From: Altererythrobacter epoxidivorans
Lineage (GTDB): Bacteria > Pseudomonadota > Alphaproteobacteria > Sphingomonadales > Sphingomonadaceae
Length of the DNA: 64,000 nucleotides
Assembly (NCBI RefSeq): GCF_001281485.1
Contig: NZ_CP012669.1
Span: forward strand, 2,511,501 to 2,575,500
Direction: 5' to 3'
The translations under genes were made by a program, and so were the position numbers. Each line of letters begins with the position of its first letter. Positions within the stretch are counted from its first letter, which is position 1. Positions 9,332-17,148 of this stretch are shown piece after piece. The notes under the pieces were generated by a model. That model saw only the letters and a program-made list of their open reading frames with translations. It was not told where the DNA came from and searched no databases.

Positions 9332-9360
9332 GGCCGCGTTCCGAAAGGGATGCGGCCTTT
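9332..9360 (+). terminator. rho-independent terminator after the DUF4402 gene
   Basis: GGCCGC-G-TTCC, a GAAA tetraloop, GGGA-T-GCGGCC, then TTTGTC. This is an 11-pair stem with G-T wobbles, located 47 bases after the DUF4402 stop codon. Confidence 0.8.
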
Positions 9361-9423
9361 GTCGATTCTGGCGACATCGATCGCCACTGTTCAGACACAG
9401 CATCTGCAACGGTTTAATCGATC

Positions 9424-9431
9424 TTAACCAT
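9424..9431. promoter_or_regulatory. third CtrA-like half-site, upstream of the chaperone gene
   Basis: TTAACCAT lies 85 bases before the chaperone start. It is immediately preceded by GGTTTAATCGATC, giving TTAA-N6-TTAA, one base short of the full CtrA spacing of seven. It suggests that chaperone and usher share regulation with the subunit gene. Confidence 0.4.
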
Positions 9432-9516
9432 TTCCGCTTACCAAACTCCGGTAACACACAGAGGTGCAGCGTAACTTTCGCTTCGTGCACTTCGCAGGGA
9501 AGGGATCGCAAAGATC

Positions 9517-10356
9517 ATGCAGAGTGCATTCGTGCGGCACATGGCGCGTCTCGGCGCCACGTTCGTCGCAGCCGCTTCGTTCTTTACCGCAATGCCGAGC
9601 CAGGCGCAGGGTGACCTGCTCGTCGCGCCGACTCGTGTCATTCTCGACGGCCGCCGCGGTACGGAGATCATCCTGAGCAATATCGGGAGCGAAGAGGCGA
9701 CCTATCGCATCGGGCTCGAACTTCGCAGGATGATGCCGGACGGCTCGCTGGTCGATGTCGAAACCGTCGATTCGAATGACAAGGAAGACGCTGCTCTCTC
9801 CATGATCCGTTACGCCCCCCGGCGCATCACGCTTCCGCCGGGACAGCCGCAGGCGGTTCGCATTGCTGCGCGTCCGGAAGCCGAGCTCCCTGATGGCGAA
9901 TACCGCGTCCACATGTCGTTCCGCGCGATTCCCCAGCAGACACCTGTTTCCGAACAGTCTGCAGAGCCGGCACAGGGAATCAGTTTCAAGCTCGTCCCCG
10001 TTTACGGCGTGACGATCCCGATCATCGTGCGTCACGGCCGGGTCGAGGCGCAGGTTGCGCTACACAATCCCCAGGTCGTGCAGGGTGAACGCGGACCGGA
10101 ACTGCATCTTCGCATGACCCGCCAGGGCGAAAGCTCGACCTATGGCGAACTGCGCGTGAAAAAGCGCGGATCTGGCGAACCGATCTACGTCGTGCGCGGC
10201 GTTGCAATCTATCCCGAGATCCAGAGCAGGACCGTCGAACTGCCGCTTACCCCGGAACAGGCAGCGGCCATGACCGGATCGTTGACTTTCGAATACCGGG
10301 AAATGCCCGAGAACGGGGGCGGTCTGATCGCATCCGTCGATACGGTGCTGGGCTGA
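9517..10356 (+). CDS. periplasmic fimbrial-type chaperone (PapD-like)
   Basis: A 279-residue protein with a signal peptide ending near PSQAQ (about residue 30). The first mature domain reads DLLVAPTRVILDGRRGTEIILSN and continues to MIRYAPRRITLPPGQPQAVRI, the A1/B1 strands and G1-strand region of the pilus chaperone fold. The second Ig-like domain follows YGVTIPIIVRHG. It would cap subunits by donor-strand complementation and hand them to the usher encoded 43 bases downstream. An in-frame ATG at 9541 is an alternative start; 9517 has AGGGA upstream. Confidence 0.82.
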   Translation: MQSAFVRHMARLGATFVAAASFFTAMPSQAQGDLLVAPTRVILDGRRGTEIILSNIGSEEATYRIGLELRRMMPDGSLVDVETVDSNDKEDAALSMIRYAPRRITLPPGQPQAVRIAARPEAELPDGEYRVHMSFRAIPQQTPVSEQSAEPAQGISFKLVPVYGVTIPIIVRHGRVEAQVALHNPQVVQGERGPELHLRMTRQGESSTYGELRVKKRGSGEPIYVVRGVAIYPEIQSRTVELPLTPEQAAAMTGSLTFEYREMPENGGGLIASVDTVLG

Positions 10357-10399
10357 TCGAGTAGCGATCGGCACGGGCTGACCGGATCGGGCTATCACC

Positions 10400-13162
10400 A
10401 TGATTAGGCGCAACAAATATGCATTGGGCGTCGCTGCGGGTTTCGCAGCGGCGCTTGGTGCGTTTGCGCCTTTGACGAGCCAGGCCCAGGCGCAAGAGCC
10501 GACAAACTGGCAGGTGAGCGAGGAGGATTTCCTCCTCATGCAGCTGATGGTCAAGAATTACCGCATGACCTACGACGTGCGCGGTTACCAGACCACCAAC
10601 GGTGTTTGCCTCGATCTCGCAGACGTCATTCAGTCGCTCGATCTTCCGGTGCGACTTGATAAAAAGTCGCGCCGCGCAACCGGGTGGCTGTTCGCGGAGG
10701 ACCAGACTTTCACCCTCGACCGCGATTCCAATACGGTACAAAACGTGAACACGGGGCGTGCGCCGCTCACAAACGAGATCTATGACACGCCAGAGGGCTG
10801 GTGCGTCGACACGAAAGCGTTGTCGCGCTGGTTCAGCGTTACTTTCCGGCCCGACTTGTACAACTCGGTGGTGAAGCTCGAGAGCGAAAAGCCGCTTCCG
10901 TTCATGGAGGCGATCGAGCGGAAAAGTCGCGCCGCGCGACTTTCCAAGCGCAAGCAGCAGACATTCGACCTGGCGCAATATCCGCATGCCGATGCCGAAT
11001 ACAAGATGTGGCGCACGCCCTCGATCGACGTGAATACGCGCGTTTCCTATCGCACCGGCGGGGCAACCCCCGTTCGCAACGGTGCGCGTTATGAGATCTT
11101 CGCCTCGGGCGAAATCGGCAAGGTCAGTGTAGAGGCGCGTCTTGCCTCCGATGACCAGGGGACGCCGGATTCGCTGCGCGTCAAGGCGTTCCGCTACGAC
11201 CCCGAAGCCAAGTTGCTGGGCCCGCTCAAGGCGACCAAGATCGAGGCGGGCGACGCTCGCCTGCAATCCGGTCAGCTGACGGGCACCGGATCGGTCGGAC
11301 GCGGGCTTTTCGTCAGCAATGAGAGCTTCCAGCGCAATTCGCGCTTCTCCGCGACCGAGTTCCGCGGCGTTCTTCCCACCGGATGGGATGCCGAACTTTA
11401 TCGCAACGGCCAGCTGATCGCGTTCCAGACGGACGAGGACGGCGATGGCCGCTACGAATTCCTCGATATCGACCTCTATTTCGGTCGCAACGATTTCGAA
11501 GTCGTCCTTTATGGCCCCCAGGGGCAGGTACGGCGCGAGAAATCATCGCATCCGGTCGGCCGCCAGCTGTTGCGGCCCGGCGAGTTCGAATATTGGGGCG
11601 GCATCGTCCAGCAGGACCGGGATCTGATCGAGATCGGCCGAAGTAACGCGGCCCAGGCGGGCAGAGGCTGGCGTTGGGGTTCCGGTATTGCTTACGGAAT
11701 CGACGATCGGACCAGTTTTTCCGCCGGATATCAAAGCTTTATGATGAATTCGCAGCGTCGGCACTATGCCGAGGCTGCTTTGCAGCGTTCTCTGGGATCG
11801 ATGCAGGCCGAATTGGCCGGTTCGCACCAGCTTGGCGGCGGATTCGTCACCCAGGGCAACCTCGCCGGGCGTTTCGGGCCAGTAAACGTCGGCGTCGACG
11901 CGATGTGGGTCGCCGGCCAGTACGAAAGCGAACTCGTCAGCGCCAATCTCAACTACCAGGCCAACATGCGCTTTGACACGGCGCTGAAGGTGGGTAGCCT
12001 GCGCTTGCCGGTGCAGGGGGCAGTCGGCCGGGCGAGCTTCCGCGACGGGTCAAAGGTTACCAGTTGGTTAATAGGCAGCTCGATCGGGACACGCGGCATC
12101 AACCTCACTGCAAACCTGTCGCACCAGTTGTTCGAAAACCCCGACGAGGACAGCGAGACCGAGGAGCAGACGCGCCTCAGCCTGCTGACCAACACGCGCC
12201 TGTTCGGAATGCGACTGCGCGGCGTCGCCAATTTCAAGCTTTCGGGCGAGGACAAGGGGCTGCAGACGGTCGAACTGTCGAGCCAGAAGCAGATCAACGA
12301 GCGCACCGCCATCTCGCTGGATGCGGAATACCGCGCCCAGAGTAAGGTCGGCATCCTGGGTGCCGGCGTTTCACGCCGTTTCGACAAGTTTGCGGTCCGC
12401 GCCAATGCCGATGTCGGTACCGATGGTTCGTTCGGCCTGCGTCTTTCGACCAGCTTCAGCCTTGGTCCCGATCCGGCAAATGGCGGAATCCGGTTCTCCG
12501 AGCGCAAGCTTGCCCGCCACGGTCAGGCGCTGGTCACGATCTTCCGTGACGACGATGGCGATGGCGTTCGCGATCCGGGCGAGGAAACGATCAAGGATGT
12601 GGGTGTCGAGGCCGGCTTCCGCACGACAGAGGCGCTGACCAATGACAAGGGCATGGCCCTGGTCGATGACCTCAAGCCATTCGTCCCCGTCCTTGTCGGG
12701 ATCGACGAGGCATCGCTGGCCGATCCGTTCCTGGTGCCCTCGACCAAGGGCATCGTGGTAACCCCGCGTCCGGGCGTTGCAACCCAGATCGAGCTTGCCG
12801 TCTCGCCGTCGGGCGAAGTCGAAGGCGTGATCCACAGCACGTCGGGCTTCGAGCAGGGCGGGGTGGAACTGGAGCTGGTCGACCATATCGGCCGCGTCGT
12901 CGCAACGACCGTCAGCGAGTTCGATGGCTTCTTCCTGTTCCAGCGCGTGCCTTATGGCAATTATCGCCTGCGGGTCAGTCAGGCATCGGCCCGTGCACTG
13001 GAAGTCGAACGACCGCTGTCCGAAAACGTCAGCCTGTCGCACGGCAGCGAGATAGCGCGCGTGGGTGTGACGAAGCTTCGTTCGGCGAGCCTGATCATTG
13101 CCGCTAGCAGCGGCGGCCCGGGCGACGACCGGACCACGGGCGGGGCAGCCCAAGCTCCCTGA
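10400..13162 (+). CDS. usher-like outer membrane protein with C-terminal beta-sandwich repeats
   Basis: A 920-residue protein with a signal peptide ending near SQAQAQ. Residues about 35-170 form an N-terminal domain with two Cys (GVCLDL, EGWCVD). The segment from about 190 to 700 is beta-rich, and its NGQLIAFQTDEDGDGRYEF and FEVVLYGPQGQ stretches resemble the plug region of fimbrial ushers. The barrel-like region ends in strands such as TAISLDAEYRAQSKVGI. A Ca-binding-like loop DDDGDGVRDPGEE is at about 717-729, followed by one or two carboxypeptidase-regulatory-like sandwiches. It is longer at the C-terminus and more divergent than FimD/PapC. The usher role is inferred from order and architecture. 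Confidence 0.72.
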   Translation: MIRRNKYALGVAAGFAAALGAFAPLTSQAQAQEPTNWQVSEEDFLLMQLMVKNYRMTYDVRGYQTTNGVCLDLADVIQSLDLPVRLDKKSRRATGWLFAEDQTFTLDRDSNTVQNVNTGRAPLTNEIYDTPEGWCVDTKALSRWFSVTFRPDLYNSVVKLESEKPLPFMEAIERKSRAARLSKRKQQTFDLAQYPHADAEYKMWRTPSIDVNTRVSYRTGGATPVRNGARYEIFASGEIGKVSVEARLASDDQGTPDSLRVKAFRYDPEAKLLGPLKATKIEAGDARLQSGQLTGTGSVGRGLFVSNESFQRNSRFSATEFRGVLPTGWDAELYRNGQLIAFQTDEDGDGRYEFLDIDLYFGRNDFEVVLYGPQGQVRREKSSHPVGRQLLRPGEFEYWGGIVQQDRDLIEIGRSNAAQAGRGWRWGSGIAYGIDDRTSFSAGYQSFMMNSQRRHYAEAALQRSLGSMQAELAGSHQLGGGFVTQGNLAGRFGPVNVGVDAMWVAGQYESELVSANLNYQANMRFDTALKVGSLRLPVQGAVGRASFRDGSKVTSWLIGSSIGTRGINLTANLSHQLFENPDEDSETEEQTRLSLLTNTRLFGMRLRGVANFKLSGEDKGLQTVELSSQKQINERTAISLDAEYRAQSKVGILGAGVSRRFDKFAVRANADVGTDGSFGLRLSTSFSLGPDPANGGIRFSERKLARHGQALVTIFRDDDGDGVRDPGEETIKDVGVEAGFRTTEALTNDKGMALVDDLKPFVPVLVGIDEASLADPFLVPSTKGIVVTPRPGVATQIELAVSPSGEVEGVIHSTSGFEQGGVELELVDHIGRVVATTVSEFDGFFLFQRVPYGNYRLRVSQASARALEVERPLSENVSLSHGSEIARVGVTKLRSASLIIAASSGGPGDDRTTGGAAQAP

Positions 13163-13204
13163 AGGAAGCCCGGGCCATCCCGGCCGTAGCCAGGGTCAAG
13201 TGGC

Positions 13205-14122
13205 TCAGTAGCCCTTGACCGGGGTAAGCTTGGTCGGGAGGTTCTTCACCGGCACCGGGCGAACCGGCGGATTTTCCTTGATCATGCGCTGTGCCGGCAC
13301 GCGGGCGGGTTCATCGACCCATTCCTCGGTGACGATTTCGCGTACGACGACGCGCTGCTGGATTTCCTCGCGGTCCTCGATGTAGGTCATCGGTTCGCTA
13401 TAGGCGTATTGCTGCGCGTAGACCGGCATGTAGGCATAGGCCATCGGTGCGTAGGTCGCGTGGCCCGCCATCATCGGGGCGCCGACCATGCGCGATGCAA
13501 AGCGCGGTGTCGTGGCTGCACCCGACATGTAGCGGTCGAGCGCTTCCTGGCAGTCGTAATACTGCTTCCCATCGTTCGAACCGATCGCGGCGCCGATAAT
13601 TCCACCGACCAGGCCGCCACCGACTGCGCCGATCGCAGTCCCGGCGAGCCGTTCGCTGTCCCATGCACGGTTGCCGATGATGCCGCCGGCGATCGCGCCC
13701 AGCAGACCGCCGATGATGCCGCCTTTCTTCTTGCCCGAGGTGCCGCGAGTGCGTGCTTCGCATTCGGCAAGCCAGGTTTCGCGGTCCCACACGACCGGCT
13801 GGTAGGCGGCATGGTTCATGTAATAGGTCTGTTCGGGCGCGGCGGAATGCCAGACGCCTGTGGCCTGGCGCGGCTCGATCATGCGCGTGCGGGTCACGGT
13901 TTCGATGACCGTCCCGTCGTCTGCCACGGTGCGGGTAACTTCGACATCGCCAGCTGCGTCGGGAAGTGTCTGATATTCGGCAGGAATATCGCTCGAATAG
14001 GTATAGCTTGCGCCTGCCATGTCCGGGCCTGCTGCATATTGCGCCTGCGCGGCGCTCGCCGTGCCGAGCGCGGTGGCAGCGGCCACCAGGACCAACGCCG
14101 ATTTCGAAGTCGAAAGTTTCAT
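13205..14122 (-). CDS. glycine-zipper (17 kDa antigen-like) envelope protein
   Basis: A 305-residue exported protein. The start at 14122 follows AAGGGGAA and gives a clean signal peptide MKLSTSKSALVLVAAATAL ending at AQAQ. The centre holds a double glycine zipper (GGIIGGLLGAIAGGIIGN, then GAVGGGLVGGIIGAAIGS) of the Rickettsia 17 kDa surface antigen type, flanked by two Cys (AECEAR, YDCQEA). The rest is Tyr/Met/Pro-rich low-complexity sequence. Such proteins associate with the outer membrane, but the exact role is unknown. It is convergent with the usher gene, only 42 bases apart. Confidence 0.75.
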   Translation of the reverse strand: MKLSTSKSALVLVAAATALGTASAAQAQYAAGPDMAGASYTYSSDIPAEYQTLPDAAGDVEVTRTVADDGTVIETVTRTRMIEPRQATGVWHSAAPEQTYYMNHAAYQPVVWDRETWLAECEARTRGTSGKKKGGIIGGLLGAIAGGIIGNRAWDSERLAGTAIGAVGGGLVGGIIGAAIGSNDGKQYYDCQEALDRYMSGAATTPRFASRMVGAPMMAGHATYAPMAYAYMPVYAQQYAYSEPMTYIEDREEIQQRVVVREIVTEEWVDEPARVPAQRMIKENPPVRPVPVKNLPTKLTPVKGY

Positions 14123-14255
14123 CGCTTTGAGTTCCCCTTGGCTGGCGCGCATCGGAGTCGCGCCGGTCGGGATCCCGTTTAGCATTTGGAAACCATTCGC
14201 CCTACCAGGTCGCGGGCGCTGTCCCGTTTCGGGGCGATGATCGCCCTAGGGGCTG

Positions 14256-14744
14256 TCAGATTCGGTCGGCGAGGAGCGCCGCGAGCGCCTCGATCCCGCG
14301 GGCGTCGCCCTCTCCGAAGCGTGCCGGTTCGGGGCTGTCGAGGTCGATCACCGCGATAACCTGTTCATCGCGAACCACCGGGACAACCAGTTCGGACCGG
14401 CTCGCCGCGTCGCAGGCGATATGGCCTGGAAAGGCGTGCACATCCTCGACCAGCTGCGTCTGGCCGCTCTCGGCCGCCGCACCGCATACTCCGCGGCCGA
14501 CCGGGATACGGATGCAGGCGGGACGCCCGACGAACGGACCGAGCACCAGCTCGCCATCGACCATGCGATAGAATCCACCCCAGTTCAGTGCGGGAATGAA
14601 TTCCCACATCAGCGCTGCGACATTGGCCATGTTCGCGACACCATCGGGCTCGCCTGCCGTCAATGCGTCTGCCGCCTGGCTCAACTGGCGATAGCGCTCT
14701 GCATCGTCGAGCGCGGGATCGGGACGAAAATCATACATGGCCAC
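14256..14744 (-). CDS. msrC: free methionine-(R)-sulfoxide reductase (GAF domain)
   Basis: A 162-residue single-GAF protein. Three Cys at 77 (ACIRIPVG), 87 (GVCGAAA) and 111 (IACDA) reproduce the 10- and 24-residue spacings of the catalytic and resolving cysteines of E. coli fRMsr (84, 94, 118). It reduces free Met-R-sulfoxide in the cytosol, using thioredoxin. The flanking motifs NWGGFYR and VIAVIDLDSPEPARF are typical. A second in-frame ATG two codons in is equally possible as start. It is divergent from the PQQ-type dehydrogenase gene. Confidence 0.93.
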   Translation of the reverse strand: MAMYDFRPDPALDDAERYRQLSQAADALTAGEPDGVANMANVAALMWEFIPALNWGGFYRMVDGELVLGPFVGRPACIRIPVGRGVCGAAAESGQTQLVEDVHAFPGHIACDAASRSELVVPVVRDEQVIAVIDLDSPEPARFGEGDARGIEALAALLADRI

Positions 14745-14802
14745 GCGCTCTATAGAGTTCGCTTATTGCCGCAAGTGGGCGCGTAGCCTATCCAGCACAG
14801 CC

Positions 14803-16284
14803 ATGCGTATTCTGAAAAAGATCCTCATCGCCCTTCTCGTCATCGTTTTGCTGGCAGGGGCGGCCCTTTGGTGGCTGTCCCGCGGCGACACCGCCGGCCT
14901 GTCGGTCGATGAAGTAACCGGCACCGAGCCAGTTCTCGAAGAGCCCGACGCCCAGACGATTCCGACGGTGGCGATTGCCGAGCCGGTGGGCTGGGGCGAA
15001 AACGAGGCACCTGCTGCCGCAGAAGGCCTGGCGGTCGGACGTTTTGCCGAAGGGCTGGACCATCCGCGTACGCTCTACACCCTGCCGAATGGCGATGTCC
15101 TGGTTGCGCTGACCCGTGCACCGGCTGTCGAGGTCGAGGGTGACGGCGGTATCATGCAATCGATCGAGGACTTCATTGCCGGTTTCCTGTTCGAGAAGGC
15201 CGGATCGGCCGGCGCTTCTGCCGACGAAATCGTTCTGCTTCGCGATGCCGATGGCGACGGCGTGGCCGAGGTGCAGGATACCTTGCTGGCCGACGGGCTA
15301 GCCTCGCCTTCCGGTATCGGATGGCACGACGGCACGCTCTATGTCGCGAACCACGATGCGCTGCTGTCCTTCCCTTACGAGCTGGGCGCAGATGCGGTGG
15401 CCGGTGAACCGACCAAGCTGATGGACCTGCCGCCTGCAGGCAATCACTGGATGCGCAACCTGATCGTCAGCCCCGACGGCTCCAAGATCTATGTCGCGGT
15501 CGGTTCGGCTTCGAACATCGGCGAGCGCGGAATGGAGGCCGAGGAAGGTCGCGCAATGATCTGGGAATACGATGTGGCGGCAAAGCGCCAGCGGCCCTTC
15601 GCTACCGGCCTGCGCAATGCCAACGGCCTCGCATTCAACCCATGGTCGGGCGAGCTGTGGACCACGGTCAACGAACGCGACATGCTCGGTTCCGATCTCG
15701 TACCTGACTACCTCACCAACGTACCCGTCGGCGCGCAGTACGGCTGGCCGTGGGTCTATTATGGCGAAAACATCGACCGCCGGGTCGAGGCGCCGATGCC
15801 CGCCTATCTCGTCGAATATGCCCGCACGCCGGAATATGCGATGGGTCCGCACGTCGCCGCACTTGGCTTGGTCTTCAGCCAGGAAGGCAATGTGATGGGC
15901 GAGAAGTTCAGCAATGGCGCGTTCGTTGCCCGTCATGGTTCGTGGAACCGCAAGCCGCCGAGCGGATACGATGTCGTCTATGTCGCCTTCGATGATCGCG
16001 GCAATCCACAGGGCAAGCCTGTGCCGGTGCTGGGGGGCTTCCTGCAGGACAATGGCAAGACGCGTGGCCGCCCGACCTGGGTCGCATGGGCCGGTGACGG
16101 TTCCCTGCTCGTAAGCGACGATACCGCCGGAATTATCTGGCGGGTTACCTCGCCCGGGGCCAAGCCGGGTGCGGCGATCAACCGGATCGAGGGCAAGGCC
16201 TTGCGCCCGCAGCGCGAGCTGACCGGCGATCCGCGGGCGAGCTTCGGACAGGATGACTACGCGCGGACCGAACCCGCCGAATAG
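14803..16284 (+). CDS. PQQ-dependent sugar (sorbosone-type) dehydrogenase family protein
   Basis: A 493-residue protein with an N-terminal membrane anchor or signal (residues about 3-21, KKILIALLVIVLLAGAALWW). The periplasmic part is a six-bladed beta-propeller of the glucose/sorbosone dehydrogenase family: LPNGDVLVALT, DADGDGVAEVQ, GNHWMRNLIVSPDGSKIYVAVG, ANGLAFNPWSGELW, RHGSWNRKPPSGYDVVYV. The family oxidises aldoses with PQQ, but substrate and even PQQ use cannot be read from sequence. I chose the ATG at 14803 because upstream codons do not look like a signal peptide. It ends 30 bases from the convergent DUF815 gene. Confidence 0.83.
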   Translation: MRILKKILIALLVIVLLAGAALWWLSRGDTAGLSVDEVTGTEPVLEEPDAQTIPTVAIAEPVGWGENEAPAAAEGLAVGRFAEGLDHPRTLYTLPNGDVLVALTRAPAVEVEGDGGIMQSIEDFIAGFLFEKAGSAGASADEIVLLRDADGDGVAEVQDTLLADGLASPSGIGWHDGTLYVANHDALLSFPYELGADAVAGEPTKLMDLPPAGNHWMRNLIVSPDGSKIYVAVGSASNIGERGMEAEEGRAMIWEYDVAAKRQRPFATGLRNANGLAFNPWSGELWTTVNERDMLGSDLVPDYLTNVPVGAQYGWPWVYYGENIDRRVEAPMPAYLVEYARTPEYAMGPHVAALGLVFSQEGNVMGEKFSNGAFVARHGSWNRKPPSGYDVVYVAFDDRGNPQGKPVPVLGGFLQDNGKTRGRPTWVAWAGDGSLLVSDDTAGIIWRVTSPGAKPGAAINRIEGKALRPQRELTGDPRASFGQDDYARTEPAE

Positions 16285-16286
16285 GA

Positions 16287-16301
16287 GTTGCGCGGCGCAA
16301 C
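16287..16301. terminator. small hairpin between convergent genes
   Basis: GTTGCG-CGG-CGCAAC is a perfect 6-pair stem between the dehydrogenase and DUF815 stop codons. There is no T-tract, so termination is only a possibility. Confidence 0.3.
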
Positions 16302-16314
16302 CCGCGCCGGCCTG

Positions 16315-17142
16315 CTAGATCGACTTGCCGGCGCGTCCGGCGATTTCGACCACGAATTGCCACGCGCTGCGCCCTGACAGCGGCCCTCGGCTGCGCGACC
16401 ATTCCAGCGCCTCCCCTTCATCCCAGTCGAGCCCGTGGGCATCGGCATGGGCAGCAACGATGGCGAGATAATCGTCCTTGTCGCAAGGGTGGAACCCCAG
16501 CTTCAGCCCGAACCGGTCTGCCAGCGCGAGCGTATCGTCCATTCGGTCACGCTCGTGCAGGGGCGAGGCCTGGTCATCCTGCCCGCGAACCAGGATCGCG
16601 CGATGGTTCGATGTGACCGCGAGACGCACGTTGGTGGGGCGAGGCGCAAGGCTGCCTTCGAGCGCGCTGCGCAGGTGGCGCAGACTGCGGTTGTCGCCGT
16701 GGTCGAAAGCAAGATCGTCGAGATAGAGCAGGAAATTGCGCTCGAGCGCAGAAAGGATATCGAACAGGTCGGGCAGGGCGGCGAGGCTCTCCGCATCGAG
16801 CTGGATCAGCGCGAGCCGTTCTTGGCCGGAAGCCTGTTCCGCGACCACTGCGGAGCGCAATAGCGCCGACTTGCCCATTCCGCGCGCGCCCCACAGCAGC
16901 ATGTCATGCGCCGCATGGCCCGCGGCAATGTGCGCGACGTTCCGGGTCACGGCCTGCTTCTGCCGGTCGACACCCTTCAGGCGGTCGAGCGGGACCGCCT
17001 CTATCGCTGCCACCGGGCGGACCTGGCCGCCATGCCAGACGTAGGCGGGGTGCGAGGTCCAGTCGATCGCTGCGGGCACGCATGGCGCAATCCGCTCCAG
17101 CGCGTCGGCAATGCGTGCCAGCGGATCGCCCTGGTCCGCCAT
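16315..17142 (-). CDS. DUF815 AAA-type ATP-binding protein
   Basis: A 275-residue ATPase. Walker A GARGMGKS is at residues 85-92, and a Walker B-like LLYLDDLAF lies about 45 residues later. The conserved family stretch DWTSHPAYVWHG is near the N-terminus and FGLKLGFHPCDKDDYLAIV near the C-terminus. DUF815 proteins are widespread in proteobacteria with no established role. The start lies 6 bases after the stop of the acyl-CoA dehydrogenase gene on the same strand, so the two are probably cotranscribed, though I see no functional link. Confidence 0.9.
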   Translation of the reverse strand: MADQGDPLARIADALERIAPCVPAAIDWTSHPAYVWHGGQVRPVAAIEAVPLDRLKGVDRQKQAVTRNVAHIAAGHAAHDMLLWGARGMGKSALLRSAVVAEQASGQERLALIQLDAESLAALPDLFDILSALERNFLLYLDDLAFDHGDNRSLRHLRSALEGSLAPRPTNVRLAVTSNHRAILVRGQDDQASPLHERDRMDDTLALADRFGLKLGFHPCDKDDYLAIVAAHADAHGLDWDEGEALEWSRSRGPLSGRSAWQFVVEIAGRAGKSI

Positions 17143-17148
17143 TCCGGT

